Assembly (NCBI RefSeq): GCF_004124235.1
Contig: NZ_CP032487.1
Coordinates: 3,224,001-3,288,000 of the forward strand
Source: Yersinia hibernica
GTDB lineage: Bacteria; Pseudomonadota; Gammaproteobacteria; Enterobacterales; Enterobacteriaceae
Length of the DNA stretch: 64,000 nt
Reading direction: 5' to 3'
How positions within the stretch are numbered: position 1 is the first letter of the stretch; each line of letters begins with the position of its first letter. The notes under the pieces were generated by a model, which was not told the DNA's origin, did not search any database, and saw only the letters and a list, made by a program, of their open reading frames with translations. A program made the translations under genes and the position numbers. Positions 28,986 through 39,952 of this stretch are shown here, piece after piece.

Positions 28986-29510
28986 TCATTTACCCGGCAT
29001 CATTCTGCGCAGAGTATCATCACGGCGAATATAGTGGTGATAAAGTGCCGCCAATGCATGTGCCCCAATCACGAAGTACCCTAAATTGGCAATTAATTCA
29101 TGTGTTTGTTTTAGATAAACCCGCGCCTCATCATTGGGTGTCACCCACTGTGGAACTTGCCACCCCAGGAAAAACCAGGTTTTCCCGCCATAGGCTTGCG
29201 CCAAAACACCCAATATCGGCAAGGATAAAAACATCAGATATAGACACCAATGTAAAATATGCGCACCTAATAGCTGCCAGTCAGGGAGTTTGGGGGTGAT
29301 TGCCGGTGTCACATGGCGGCGGCGTAGCCAGAGCCGCGCGAGCATGAGCAGCCAGACGGAAATACCAAAATTAAAATGCAGGTTTTTCATCAATGTTCGA
29401 TCTTCATCAGGCACCGAATCACTGAGTAGCATTGCTGCATAGGTTAAAATGACCATTAGCAACGTAAGCCAATGTAAGGTTATTTGTGATAATGAATAAC
29501 GATTTCTCAT
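28986..29510 (-). CDS. cybB: Cytochrome b561
   Basis: 174 residues from ATG 29510 (MRNRYSLSQITLHW). An upstream frame to 29531 exists but CybB starts here. Four membrane helices carry the heme-ligand histidines: LHW in helix 1, the LHFNFG stretch, GAHILHWCLY in helix 3 and LANLGYFVIGAHALAALYHHY at the C-terminus, ending RRMMPGK as E. coli CybB ends RMMPRK. It is a di-heme quinol:superoxide oxidoreductase in E. coli. Convergent with ypdK. Confidence 0.88.
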   Translation of the reverse strand: MRNRYSLSQITLHWLTLLMVILTYAAMLLSDSVPDEDRTLMKNLHFNFGISVWLLMLARLWLRRRHVTPAITPKLPDWQLLGAHILHWCLYLMFLSLPILGVLAQAYGGKTWFFLGWQVPQWVTPNDEARVYLKQTHELIANLGYFVIGAHALAALYHHYIRRDDTLRRMMPGK

Positions 29511-29545
29511 AGCCACACGCCCCACCAACATAACTCAATGAATAA

Positions 29546-29630
29546 TATACCCTAAATAACTCAAGTTACAGGAAAGCAGCAAGCGATTTGAACCGTATGA
29601 CACCGGCAACTTGCGAATAAGTATGGTGTA
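29546..29630. repeat. Shortened ERIC-like palindromic element
   Basis: The left end TATACCCTAAATAACTCAAG and the right end reading outward TACACCATACTTATTCGCAA are imperfect inverted repeats, each followed inward by AAGTT(A/G)C. They resemble ERIC termini (remembered consensus) but the element is 85 bp and lacks the central palindrome. Confidence 0.5.
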
Positions 29631-29753
29631 AAACAAATGAAGAAAACATTAAGGGCAAATCAATAACATGTTGAAGAGTGATTTTTTATGCTGGCCAGAG
29701 CCCTCAGCTGCCAGCCAGAATAAGTTTGTGTGACGGTAAAAATGGCTCGCGGA

Positions 29754-30992
29754 TTAAACCGTCTCTTCTGGCGCGGCGGGTTTACCCGGCATCAGTAAAC
29801 CATCAGCCCGGAACATACTTTTGATTCCACGAACAGCTTGGCGAATCCTATCCTGATTCTCAATCAGTGCGAAACGGACATGGGTATCACCATAATCCCC
29901 AAATCCAATCCCTGGCGAGACACAAACTTTTGCATCAGATAACAATCGCTTAGCAAATTCCAATGACCCTAAACTTGCGTAAGGTTCCGGAATTTTAGCC
30001 CAAACATACATGGATGCTTTCGGATTTTCGACCATCCAGCCTGCCTCATGTAGCCCGCGCACCAAAGCATTACGCCGCTGACGGTATTGTTCGGCGATAT
30101 CACGGACACATTGCTGATCCCCCTCTAGCGCCGCGATCGCCGCGACCTGCAATGGGGTAAAGGTGCCGTAGTCGTGATAACTCTTAATTCGCGCGAGTGC
30201 ATTGACCAACTCAGGGTTACCCACCATAAAACCAATACGCCAACCCGCCATATTGTAACTTTTTGATAGGGTGAAGAATTCTACCGCAATATCTTTCGCC
30301 CCCGGCACCTGCATGATTGATGGGGCTTGCCAACCATCATAAACAATATCGGCATAGGCCAAATCATGCACCACCAGCACGTCATATTGCTTCGCCAGCG
30401 CGACCACGCGTTCAAAAAAGTCCAGTTCCACACATTGCGCCGTCGGGTTAGACGGGAAACCAAGGATCATCATTTTTGGTTTAGGAATGGTTTCACGAAT
30501 AGCACGTTCCAGTTCACCAAAGAAATCAATGCCTTCGGTCAAAGGCACGGAGCGAACTTGCGCGCCCGCAATCACCGCACCATAAATATGAATGGGATAG
30601 CTGGGATTTGGCACCAGCACGGTATCACCGTGATCTAAGGTGGCCAGCATCAAATGCGCCAGCCCCTCTTTTGATCCAATGGTCACAATCGCTTCACTTT
30701 CAGGGTCAATATCCACCTGATAGCGGTCGGCATACCAGCGAGAAATAGCTCTGCGCAGGCGTGGGATCCCCCGGGAAGTAGAATAGCCGTGAGTGTCTTC
30801 ACGTTGTGCAACACTGCACATTTTCTCAACAATATGTGGCGGCGTCGGGCCATCCGGATTCCCCATACTAAAATCAATAATGTCCTCACCACGGCGGCGA
30901 GCGGCCATCTTGAGTTCAGCCGTGATATTAAAGACATAGGGGGGAAGACGATCAATACGTGTAAAACGGCGTTTGGATGAAGATTCAGCCAT
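29754..30992 (-). CDS. alaC: Alanine-forming aminotransferase AlaC
   Basis: 412 residues, class I PLP aminotransferase. The PLP lysine is in TLSKSYNMAGWRIGFMVG; NPSYPIHIYG, FPSNPTAQCVE and the C-terminal Arg in THVRFALIEN are the other active-site landmarks. The sequence matches E. coli AlaC (YfdZ), which makes alanine from pyruvate and glutamate. GAGGAAATT precedes the ATG. In E. coli it is next to ypdA; here GNAT and YbiU genes lie between them. Confidence 0.93.
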   Translation of the reverse strand: MAESSSKRRFTRIDRLPPYVFNITAELKMAARRRGEDIIDFSMGNPDGPTPPHIVEKMCSVAQREDTHGYSTSRGIPRLRRAISRWYADRYQVDIDPESEAIVTIGSKEGLAHLMLATLDHGDTVLVPNPSYPIHIYGAVIAGAQVRSVPLTEGIDFFGELERAIRETIPKPKMMILGFPSNPTAQCVELDFFERVVALAKQYDVLVVHDLAYADIVYDGWQAPSIMQVPGAKDIAVEFFTLSKSYNMAGWRIGFMVGNPELVNALARIKSYHDYGTFTPLQVAAIAALEGDQQCVRDIAEQYRQRRNALVRGLHEAGWMVENPKASMYVWAKIPEPYASLGSLEFAKRLLSDAKVCVSPGIGFGDYGDTHVRFALIENQDRIRQAVRGIKSMFRADGLLMPGKPAAPEETV

Positions 30993-31123
30993 AATTTCCT
31001 CGAGGAGACGTTAGCGCCCGGACCGTCCGAGCGACGCTGACCAACAAATGGTCTGTTGATGAACATATCCTAGCGTTTAATCACTGTCGAGTGGCTACTA
31101 GCAAATATCTCACTCATCGGAGT

Positions 31124-31696
31124 TCACCCTGGTAGTGCGAATTCACCGGCCAACAACCCCAATACCCAATCATCACACCACTGCCCAGCAAGCTGGTAGT
31201 TATCACGCAAAGTCCCCTCCAGCTGAAAACCACAGCGCTCCAGCATTTGCCGTGAAGCCTGATTTCCCACAGTGACAGTGGCTTTCATTTTATGAAATTG
31301 ACATTGCTGAAAACCAAACGCCAAAACTGCCAACAGCGATTCTTTAGCAAAGCCCTTGCCCTGATAACACGGCAAGATGGCATAACCGACTTCGGCTTGC
31401 TGTAGCGGCAGCCATTCGGCCAGAAAACCAGTGAGCCCTATGGCCTGCCCGCTTTGTTTTTCGCGCACCACCAAGCATAACCAGTGGTTGGCAGTTTTCT
31501 CCCACGGCATTAAACGTGATTCAAAACGCGCCCTAATTTCCGTCATTTCCATCGGATCCGAGATATAACGCTGAACCACGGGGTCTTGATATAGCTGTAA
31601 GAATAGCGGCCAATCCTGTTCATTTAGACTATCTAGCATCAGCCGTGGTGTTCTCAATGAAATTGACGGACGACCAAACATGGGGATCACAGGCAC
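31124..31696 (-). CDS. GNAT-family N-acetyltransferase (RimJ/RimL type)
   Basis: 190 residues. GTG start at 31696 with AAGGG seven bases upstream; ATG 31681 is a possible inner start. LRTPRLMLDSLNEQDWPLF is the usual N-terminal strand-helix, and the acetyl-CoA loop appears as YQGKGFAKES (Q/RxxGxG/A), with NQASRQMLERCGFQLEG near the end. The substrate may be a protein N-terminus, an amino acid or an antibiotic; it cannot be assigned. Divergent from the YbiU gene. Confidence 0.85.
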   Translation of the reverse strand: MPVIPMFGRPSISLRTPRLMLDSLNEQDWPLFLQLYQDPVVQRYISDPMEMTEIRARFESRLMPWEKTANHWLCLVVREKQSGQAIGLTGFLAEWLPLQQAEVGYAILPCYQGKGFAKESLLAVLAFGFQQCQFHKMKATVTVGNQASRQMLERCGFQLEGTLRDNYQLAGQWCDDWVLGLLAGEFALPG

Positions 31697-31880
31697 TATT
31701 TTTCCCTTAATTTGAAGAGGTTGAGCAGCAAAAGGCGAGAGAAAATTAAAGAGGAAATTTCATCAAAACCTCATCCCTTTATTCTTCTCCATTTTAGCTA
31801 AATAATATTCACCTCAAGATAACAAAAAATCAACAAATGGTCAGCAAAGTGCAAACCATTACGACCGGACGGGCCAAGTC

Positions 31881-33189
<1,309 letters not shown>

Positions 33190-33369
33190 GCTGACTCAAC
33201 CGAGTAGCCCGCCGGGGATTATTTCCTCGGCCGGCTCTGAGTTGTTTAGCTCAACAGCACGGATAAAGTAGCAGTCACTCCCCATTTTCCTTATAGTTAG
33301 CCGCCCATTCGCCTCAAGATTTGATAGATTCGAACTGACAATCCCAAATTGTTGCCAAGAGAAAATAGC

Positions 33370-35076
33370 GTGCACCAAATATTTGAAATGCTACTGGCGG
33401 TGTTTGATCGTGCCGCACTAATGTTAATTTGCTTGTTCTTTCTGACCCGCACCCATCTATTTCGCCAGTTACTGCAAAAAGAAAAACACACGCCGCTAGA
33501 ATTAGCCGCCGTGACCGCAATTTTCTCGCTATTTGCTATTTTTGGCACTTATTCCGGCATCAATGTCGAAGGTTCGCTGGTTAATGTGCGAGTGATTGCC
33601 GTCATGTCCGGTGGCATTCTATTTGGCCCATGGGTGGGGATTATTACCGGACTTATCGCGGGTTCTCATCGCTACTTAATTGATATTGATGGCATTACTT
33701 CGGTTCCCTGCTTAATTACCAGTATTATTGCAGGTTTAATGTCGGGTTATATCAACCTGCACATTAAAAAAGAGCGGCAGTGGAGCATCGGCATTTTAGC
33801 TGGCATGATTTGTGAATCTCTGACGATGCTTTTGGTGGTTATTTGGGCCAAACCGACCGCTCTGGGTATCGATATTGTGTCTAAAATCGCGATTCCGATG
33901 ATTTTAGGCGCAGTGTGTATCGGATTGATCGTGCTGCTGGTACAAAGTGTTGAGGATGAAAAAGAGGTTATTGCCGCCCGACAAGCAAAACTGGCATTGG
34001 ATATCGCCAATAAAACCTTACCTTATTTTCGTCATATCAACGGCGAATCATTACGCAGCGTATGTGAAATTATTCGTCATGATATCAAGGCTGATGCCGT
34101 CGCCATCACCGATACTCAGCATATTTTAGCTTATGTCGGTGTCGGCGTGGAGACCTATAATATTGGTCATGAAATAATCAGCGATATTACTAAGGAAAGT
34201 ATTCAACGCGGTAAAATTACTATCCGTAATAATGATGAAGTCCACCGCACCCCGCAGATTCATTCCCTTATCATTATCCCTTTATGGGAAAAAGGCGAAG
34301 TCACTGGCTCGCTTAAAATCTATTATTGCCATGCGCATAAAATCACCTATTCACTCAAAGTGATGGCGGTGGGTTTATCACAAATTATTTCGACCCAAAT
34401 TGAGGTTTCCCGTATTGAACAACTGCGTGAAATGGCCAATAAAGCGGAAATGCGCGCGCTGCAAAGTAAAATTAACCCACACTTTTTATTTAATGCGTTA
34501 AATGCAATTTCCTCATCAATTCGTATTAATCCAGATACCGCACGGCAATTAATCATCAACTTATCTCGCTATCTGCGCTATAACCTTGAACTGAATGATG
34601 AACAAATTGATATTCGCAAAGAACTGCATCAAATTCAGGATTATATTGCCATTGAGCAAGCACGGTTCGGCAGCAAATTGACCGTTATTTATGATATTGA
34701 TGATGATATTGCTCTAAAAATCCCCAGTTTGCTGATTCAACCACTGGTGGAGAATGCCATCGTGCATGGTATTCAACCTTGTCGCGGCAAAGGGGTGGTG
34801 GTGATTGCTGTTAAAGACTGCGGCAGCCAAATAAAAATTTCAGTGAAAGACACCGGTAATGGGATTAACCAGGAAACCATTGAGCGCGTGGCAAATAACG
34901 AAATGCCAGGTAACAAAATTGGTTTACTCAATGTCCATCATCGGGTGAAGTTACTCTATGGGGAAGGTTTACAGATACGTCGAATGGAGCCAGGCACCGA
35001 AATTTCTTTTTATATCAGTAAAAATGGTAGCAAGATCCATTTAGAGCCGAGTATTCAGCCGGAGCTTAACCCGTGA
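33370..35076 (+). CDS. ypdA: LytS-type sensor histidine kinase YpdA
   Basis: 568 residues from GTG 33370 ([19 protein letters not shown]), seven codons inside a TTG-started frame; E. coli YpdA begins at the same point. About six N-terminal membrane helices form a 5TM-LYT domain ([20 protein letters not shown]). A GAF domain follows (about 215-345), then the kinase box with phospho-His in [17 protein letters not shown] and an ATP-binding domain ([17 protein letters not shown]). In E. coli it senses extracellular pyruvate. It overlaps ypdB in a GTGA at 35073. Confidence 0.93.
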   Translation: MHQIFEMLLAVFDRAALMLICLFFLTRTHLFRQLLQKEKHTPLELAAVTAIFSLFAIFGTYSGINVEGSLVNVRVIAVMSGGILFGPWVGIITGLIAGSHRYLIDIDGITSVPCLITSIIAGLMSGYINLHIKKERQWSIGILAGMICESLTMLLVVIWAKPTALGIDIVSKIAIPMILGAVCIGLIVLLVQSVEDEKEVIAARQAKLALDIANKTLPYFRHINGESLRSVCEIIRHDIKADAVAITDTQHILAYVGVGVETYNIGHEIISDITKESIQRGKITIRNNDEVHRTPQIHSLIIIPLWEKGEVTGSLKIYYCHAHKITYSLKVMAVGLSQIISTQIEVSRIEQLREMANKAEMRALQSKINPHFLFNALNAISSSIRINPDTARQLIINLSRYLRYNLELNDEQIDIRKELHQIQDYIAIEQARFGSKLTVIYDIDDDIALKIPSLLIQPLVENAIVHGIQPCRGKGVVVIAVKDCGSQIKISVKDTGNGINQETIERVANNEMPGNKIGLLNVHHRVKLLYGEGLQIRRMEPGTEISFYISKNGSKIHLEPSIQPELNP

Positions 35077-35813
35077 AAGCAATTATTGTCGAAGATGAGT
35101 TTCTGGCTCAGGAAGAATTAAGCTACCTTATTCGCCAGCACAGCAATATCACTATTGAAGCAACCTTTGAAGATGGGCTGGATGTGCTTAAATATCTGCA
35201 AAACCATCAAGTTGATGCTATTTTTCTCGATATTAACATTCCATCGCTAGATGGTGTTTTGCTGGCGCAAAATATCAGCAAATTTACCCATAAACCTTAT
35301 ATTATCTTTATTACCGCTTATAAAGAACATGCGGTAGAAGCCTTTGAAATTGAAGCTTTTGACTATATTTTGAAACCTTACCACGAGTCACGTATTGTCA
35401 CTATGTTGCAAAAGTTGGAAGCGCTGCATAAACGTGATCGGCAAAATACAGAGCAAACCAGCAGCCCCAGCCATCGGGCGGCCGCGCATACCATCAATCT
35501 GATGAAAGATGAACGTATCATCGTCACGGATATCAATGATATTTATTATGCAGCGGCGCAGGAGAAGGTCACACTGGTTTATACTCGACGTGCAGAATTC
35601 ATTATGCCGATGAATATCACTGAGTTTTGTAGCCGCCTGCCTACCGAGTACTTTTTCCGCTGCCACCGCTCTTATTGTGTGAATTTAGCCAAAATTCGCG
35701 AAATTGTGCCGTGGTTTAACAACACCTATATCCTCCGACTCAGTGATTTGGACTTTGAAGTCCCGGTGAGCCGCAGCAAGATAAAAGAATTCCGGCAATT
35801 GATGCGCCTTTAA
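35073..35813 (+). CDS. ypdB: LytTR response regulator YpdB
   Basis: 246 residues, GTG start overlapping the ypdA stop. Receiver domain with phospho-acceptor Asp53 ([13 protein letters not shown]), conserved Thr/Lys in [13 protein letters not shown] and DYILKPY; LytTR DNA-binding domain from about 140 ([31 protein letters not shown]). In E. coli phosphorylated YpdB activates yhjX. Here yhjX is the very next gene, 221 bases on, and a matching site begins one base after the ypdB stop. Confidence 0.93.
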   Translation: MKAIIVEDEFLAQEELSYLIRQHSNITIEATFEDGLDVLKYLQNHQVDAIFLDINIPSLDGVLLAQNISKFTHKPYIIFITAYKEHAVEAFEIEAFDYILKPYHESRIVTMLQKLEALHKRDRQNTEQTSSPSHRAAAHTINLMKDERIIVTDINDIYYAAAQEKVTLVYTRRAEFIMPMNITEFCSRLPTEYFFRCHRSYCVNLAKIREIVPWFNNTYILRLSDLDFEVPVSRSKIKEFRQLMRL

Positions 35814-35814
35814 A

Positions 35815-35845
35815 TGCATTTCATTCCCTGCCGAGTGCAGCTCAT
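35815..35845 (+). promoter_or_regulatory. YpdB-type direct-repeat site upstream of yhjX
   Basis: TGCATTTCAT at 35815-35824 and TGCAGCTCAT at 35836-35845, spaced by exactly 11 bases. The E. coli YpdB site is reported as GGCATTTCAT-N11-GGCATTTCAT; the first copy differs by one base and the second by three. Confidence 0.7.
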
Positions 35846-36034
35846 TCCACTTTCGATCTATAGCGATTAGCCCGCCCGTATACTGATTTCATTCGGCGGG
35901 CTGATAACACCTCCAGACCAGATCTTCGGTGCTCCATCAGCGCGTAATTTTTAGGCTCCGACACTATTGCTCACGGTATCCCCTCAGCAATAGCCACATT
36001 CGGGCCATATGCATTGCTGTTTAAGGAGTCCGGC

Positions 36035-37276
36035 ATGAGCAGTAAACCGGTAAATCGTTGGCTAATTGTTATTGGCACCATCATTGTTCAGATGGGTTTA
36101 GGCACTATCTATACTTGGAGCTTATTTAATCAGCCGCTAGGGGAGAAATTCAGTTGGTCATTGGGGGCGGTTGCCACCACATTTTCTATCACCAGTTTCT
36201 CGCTGGCTATTGCCACTTTATTTGCTGGCCGTCTGCAAGAGCGCATTGGTATCCGTAAACTGACACTGATTTCCGGCATCATTCTCGGCTTGGGCTTAAT
36301 AGCCAGCTCCTTCGCCACCTCACTTGGGATGATTTACCTGCTGGCGGGTATTGTGGTGGGTTTTGCCGATGGCACGGCCTACATCACGACGTTGTCGAAT
36401 CTGATTAAGTGGTTCCCAGAGCGCAAGGGGTTGATTTCTGGTATTTCTGTCGGAGCATTTGGCACCGGTAGCCTGTTGTTCAAATATGTGAATGCCAGTT
36501 TGATTGCCAACCAAGGTGTATCGCTGGCTTTTTTCTATTGGGGCATTATCGTGATGGTCTTGGTCGGGGCCGGTTCTTTCTTATTGCGGGAGAAAATCGC
36601 CACGCCACCCACTACCAACCTGCAATCTCCCCGGATGGGCCGTGATTTCAGTGTCAAAGAGATGCTGGCAGTCAAAGAGTCTTATTTCCTGTTTATTATC
36701 TTCTTCACCGCCTGTATGAGTGGCTTATATCTGATTGGTATTGTGAAAGATTTGGGGGTGCAACTGGCAGGAATGGATTTGGCTACCGCCGCCAATACGG
36801 TGTCGGCCATCGCCATTTTCAACACCGCGGGCCGCATTATTCTGGGAGCGCTATCAGATAAAGTTGGCCGCCTACGGGTTATCAGCTTCACCTTGCTGGT
36901 GACCACCTTAGCCGTATCAGTGCTGAGCTTTGCCCCACTGACTCACGCCCTGTTCTTCTTGTGTGTTGGCGCGATTGCCTTCTGCTTTGGCGGTAACATC
37001 ACCGTGTTCCCGGCCATTGTTGGCGACTTCTTCGGCCTGAAAAACCACAGCAAAAACTATGGCGTTATTTATCAAGGGTTTGGTCTAGGTGCGCTGGCGG
37101 GGTCATTTATTGCGGCACAGCTGGGCGGATATCACGCGACTTTTATTGTTATTGCCGCGCTGTCGGTGCTCTCCCTACTATTGACCCTGATTATCAAACC
37201 ACCCAAAGGGGCTACAGCTGAAGTGGCGGAGAGCTCAACCGCTCCAACCGGAATCACCGCCAACAGCCATGCATAA
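36035..37276 (+). CDS. yhjX: MFS transporter YhjX (oxalate/formate antiporter-like)
   Basis: 413 residues from ATG 36035 (MSSKPVNRWLIVIGTIIVQ) with AAGGAG eight bases upstream. About 12 helices; GTIYTWSLFNQPL in helix 1, GLISGISVGAFGTGSL and the pair ALSDKVGRLR of motif A fit the OxlT/YhjX subfamily. In E. coli YhjX is induced by pyruvate through YpdAB and is considered a pyruvate transporter. Linkage to ypdAB here supports that role. A terminator follows. Confidence 0.9.
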   Translation: MSSKPVNRWLIVIGTIIVQMGLGTIYTWSLFNQPLGEKFSWSLGAVATTFSITSFSLAIATLFAGRLQERIGIRKLTLISGIILGLGLIASSFATSLGMIYLLAGIVVGFADGTAYITTLSNLIKWFPERKGLISGISVGAFGTGSLLFKYVNASLIANQGVSLAFFYWGIIVMVLVGAGSFLLREKIATPPTTNLQSPRMGRDFSVKEMLAVKESYFLFIIFFTACMSGLYLIGIVKDLGVQLAGMDLATAANTVSAIAIFNTAGRIILGALSDKVGRLRVISFTLLVTTLAVSVLSFAPLTHALFFLCVGAIAFCFGGNITVFPAIVGDFFGLKNHSKNYGVIYQGFGLGALAGSFIAAQLGGYHATFIVIAALSVLSLLLTLIIKPPKGATAEVAESSTAPTGITANSHA

Positions 37277-37297
37277 CAGTTAATGTTGTCTAGTCAT

Positions 37298-37329
37298 AAA
37301 AAAAGCAGAGCCTCGGCCCTGCTTTTTTG
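37298..37329. terminator. Terminator between yhjX and glk
   Basis: AAAAAAAGCAGAGCC, TC, GGCCCTGCTTTTTTG: stem with A and T tracts on both sides, suited to both convergent genes. Confidence 0.85.
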
Positions 37330-37340
37330 TTTTACCTGCT

Positions 37341-38312
37341 TCAAGGATGAAGAGTATGCCCTAACTTCTGACGTAAATATGCCCCCGCCCCCAGCAAACC
37401 GGGCTGCTGATGAGTAATCATGTAGACTGGGATATCCTGTAAGAAATCTTTGAAGCGGCCTTTATCTTCAAAAGCACCGCGAAAACCGGATGCTTTAAAG
37501 AATTCCATAAAGCGAGGCACAATACCGCCGGCGATATACACGCCGCCAAAAGTGCTGAGATTCAAAGCCAGGTTGCCGCCAAAGCGCCCCATAATCACAC
37601 AAAACAGGGCCAATGCGCGGCGACAATCGGTGCAACTGTTAGCTAAAGCCCGCTCAGTTACATCTTTCGGGGCCAGGTTCTCAGGCAGTCGCCCATCAGA
37701 AATCACAATAGCCCGGTATAAATTGACCAGCCCAGGGCCTGAAAGCACGCGTTCAGCAGATACATGGCCCAGTTCCTGGCGCAATACGGCCAAAATCCGG
37801 TCTTCTTCTTCACTATTGGGGGCAAAATCCACATGCCCCCCCTCACCCGGCAAGCTTATCCAGCGGCTATCCACATGAACTAAATGTGCCACGCCCAAGC
37901 CTGTGCCCGCACCATAGACCGCAACCGGTTTACCTGGCTGTGGCGCTGTGCCGCCAAATTGCAGGACATCCTGCGCGGATAACATCGGGATCGCCATTGA
38001 TACTGCCGTGAAATCATTAATGATTTCTAAGTGCTTCAACCCCAAATTTTGCTGCATTGCGGCAATAGAAAATGCCCATGTATGATTAGTCATGGCGACC
38101 CAATCACCTGTAATCGGGCAAGCAATCGCAATACAGGCGTGCTCGACAGTCACTTTATGCTCGGATAAATATTGCTTAATGACAGCTTCCAGACTGTCGT
38201 AATCCAATCCTGAATATGTTTTTGCTTGTGATATTTCGCCCGTCGCCACAGCGCAAAGCGCCAGACGGGCATTAGTGCCGCCAACGTCACCCACCAGGGC
38301 ATAGCTTGTCAT
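37341..38312 (-). CDS. glk: Glucokinase
   Basis: 323 residues from ATG 38312 ([19 protein letters not shown]); a longer frame to 38348 has no family match. The phosphate loop is [10 protein letters not shown]; glucose-binding residues lie in [20 protein letters not shown] and [23 protein letters not shown] is the second phosphate motif. The length equals E. coli Glk (321). It phosphorylates free glucose with ATP, for example glucose released in the cytoplasm. Confidence 0.96.
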   Translation of the reverse strand: MTSYALVGDVGGTNARLALCAVATGEISQAKTYSGLDYDSLEAVIKQYLSEHKVTVEHACIAIACPITGDWVAMTNHTWAFSIAAMQQNLGLKHLEIINDFTAVSMAIPMLSAQDVLQFGGTAPQPGKPVAVYGAGTGLGVAHLVHVDSRWISLPGEGGHVDFAPNSEEEDRILAVLRQELGHVSAERVLSGPGLVNLYRAIVISDGRLPENLAPKDVTERALANSCTDCRRALALFCVIMGRFGGNLALNLSTFGGVYIAGGIVPRFMEFFKASGFRGAFEDKGRFKDFLQDIPVYMITHQQPGLLGAGAYLRQKLGHTLHP

Positions 38313-38496
38313 CAGAAACTTCTCCGTTACTGGTATTCTTAATTTCAACTATGCTCACTGTAAAATCAGGTTGCGGAAACAACAATCTCAATACTGGAAA
38401 CCGTTTCGCTTTGGGATAAAGATCACATAAAAACGTTTCAGCAGCGGAATATTGCCGCTGCTGCGGGATAAAACTGCGGGGTAATAAGCCCAAAAA

Positions 38497-38973
38497 TCAA
38501 TTTGAGCCACGGCCTTTATTGGCCGCGGGGGTCAATATCGCGGACTGGCGTGGGCGGATAATTCGCGCCCGTAAACTGTCATAGGCCCAGTTATAAAACA
38601 TGGTGTAAGGCAGGAAGAATAAGAAGAAACCAATCTCCAGCATAAATGCCTGTAACAGTGATATTCCCAAGGCAAAAGCCGCAATCGGCAAACCAATCAG
38701 GATAAATCCGCCCTCAAAACCCAGTGCATGCAATGCGCGCACTCGTAACGTTTTGGCCACCCGGCTCACCGGCCAGAAGTAGTCAAATAGGCTGTTGTAA
38801 ATAATATTCCACAGCATCGCCACTGAAGAGAGAAGCACGGCCAATGTTCCCATTTGCAATATGGAGCGATCAAGCAGCCATGCCCCGGCTGGCGCGCAAA
38901 TGGCGACCGCAATCACTTCAAAACCAATAGCATGGATAACGCGCTCAAATACAGATTTGCGATGAACTTGCAT
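38497..38973 (-). CDS. PACE-family multidrug efflux protein (AceI-like)
   Basis: 158 residues made of two tandem bacterial transmembrane pair domains: KSVFERVIHAIGFEVIAVAI with NIIYNSLFDYFWP, and RVRALHALGFEGGFILIGLP with YTMFYNWAYDSLR. This duplicated pattern with acidic Glu in the first helix of each half defines PACE transporters, which export chlorhexidine and other cationic drugs by proton exchange. It is divergent from a LysR gene 101 bases away, a common arrangement in which the regulator controls the pump. Confidence 0.85.
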   Translation of the reverse strand: MQVHRKSVFERVIHAIGFEVIAVAICAPAGAWLLDRSILQMGTLAVLLSSVAMLWNIIYNSLFDYFWPVSRVAKTLRVRALHALGFEGGFILIGLPIAAFALGISLLQAFMLEIGFFLFFLPYTMFYNWAYDSLRARIIRPRQSAILTPAANKGRGSN

Positions 38974-39074
38974 AAAACACCCACTTAATTAATCAATAAC
39001 AGATTGTCGGGGGTGATTATCATCGCTTTTTAAGATAGATTAAAAATAGAACCCATCGATAAAATAGATAGTTT

Positions 39075-39950
39075 ATGCATTACTCTCCCGAAGCCCTGAT
39101 AGCATTTGTCGAAGCCGCGGCACTTGGCTCTTTCTCCGCGGCAGCCCGTAAGCTGCGCAAAAGCCAGTCGACCATCAGCACCGCAATTGCCAATCTGGAG
39201 GCAGATTTAGGGCTGACATTGTTTGACCGCCAAGCTCGCCAGCCGGTGTTAACTGACCATGGGCGTCGGGTGCTCTCTCATGTGCAGGAAATTCTGGCCG
39301 CCAGTGAACGGTTGGATAATCTATCAATCCGTTTGGCAGGCCAAGTTGAAACCCGACTGACTTTTGTTTTGTCTGATACCTATCAGCCCACCCATCATGA
39401 AAATCTGCTGCGCCGCTTTGAACAGCGCTATCCTGATATCGAATTTGAGTGTTTGATTGCCGAGGATGACGATGTCATTGATTTGCTGCAACTCAGGCGA
39501 GCTCATATTGGCGTAGTGGAAGTTCAGCATCATTATCCACCGGATATTGCTGCCACCCGATTATCTGCTCAAACTGAGATGGCAATATTTGTCAGAGCGG
39601 ATCATCCACTGGCACAATGGCCGCAGGTTCACCCGGAGCAATTAGCCACCACCCGACAACTTCGTCTCAATACCTATAACCGCACCGAACGCAATCAGTC
39701 ACAAGGGCTAATGTGGTCAGCTCCCAGCTATTTGATGTTGCTGGAAATGGCGGAGCAAGGCTTCGGTTGGGCTATTTTGCCGCGTTGGTTGGTTGAACAA
39801 TATAGCCGTAACAAGCTGGTGTCGATTGCGGCCGTGGGTTGGCCAAAAATGATCTCAATTGATGCCGTTTGGTCGAAAAAAAGCCCACCCGGGCCGGCGG
39901 GCTATTGGCTGTTAGATCAGTTGACCGGTAATATCAATAGCCCCGAGTGA
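39075..39950 (+). CDS. LysR-family transcriptional regulator
   Basis: 291 residues. N-terminal winged helix-turn-helix (ALIAFVEAAALGSFSAAARKLRKSQSTISTAIANLEADLGLTLF), then a periplasmic-binding-like effector domain. Divergent from the PACE gene, so it probably regulates it; the intergenic stretch holds AGATAGATT and AATAGATAG repeats that could be binding sites. It ends two bases from the convergent decarboxylase gene, with no terminator visible. Ligand unknown. Confidence 0.88.
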   Translation: MHYSPEALIAFVEAAALGSFSAAARKLRKSQSTISTAIANLEADLGLTLFDRQARQPVLTDHGRRVLSHVQEILAASERLDNLSIRLAGQVETRLTFVLSDTYQPTHHENLLRRFEQRYPDIEFECLIAEDDDVIDLLQLRRAHIGVVEVQHHYPPDIAATRLSAQTEMAIFVRADHPLAQWPQVHPEQLATTRQLRLNTYNRTERNQSQGLMWSAPSYLMLLEMAEQGFGWAILPRWLVEQYSRNKLVSIAAVGWPKMISIDAVWSKKSPPGPAGYWLLDQLTGNINSPE

Positions 39951-39952
39951 GG

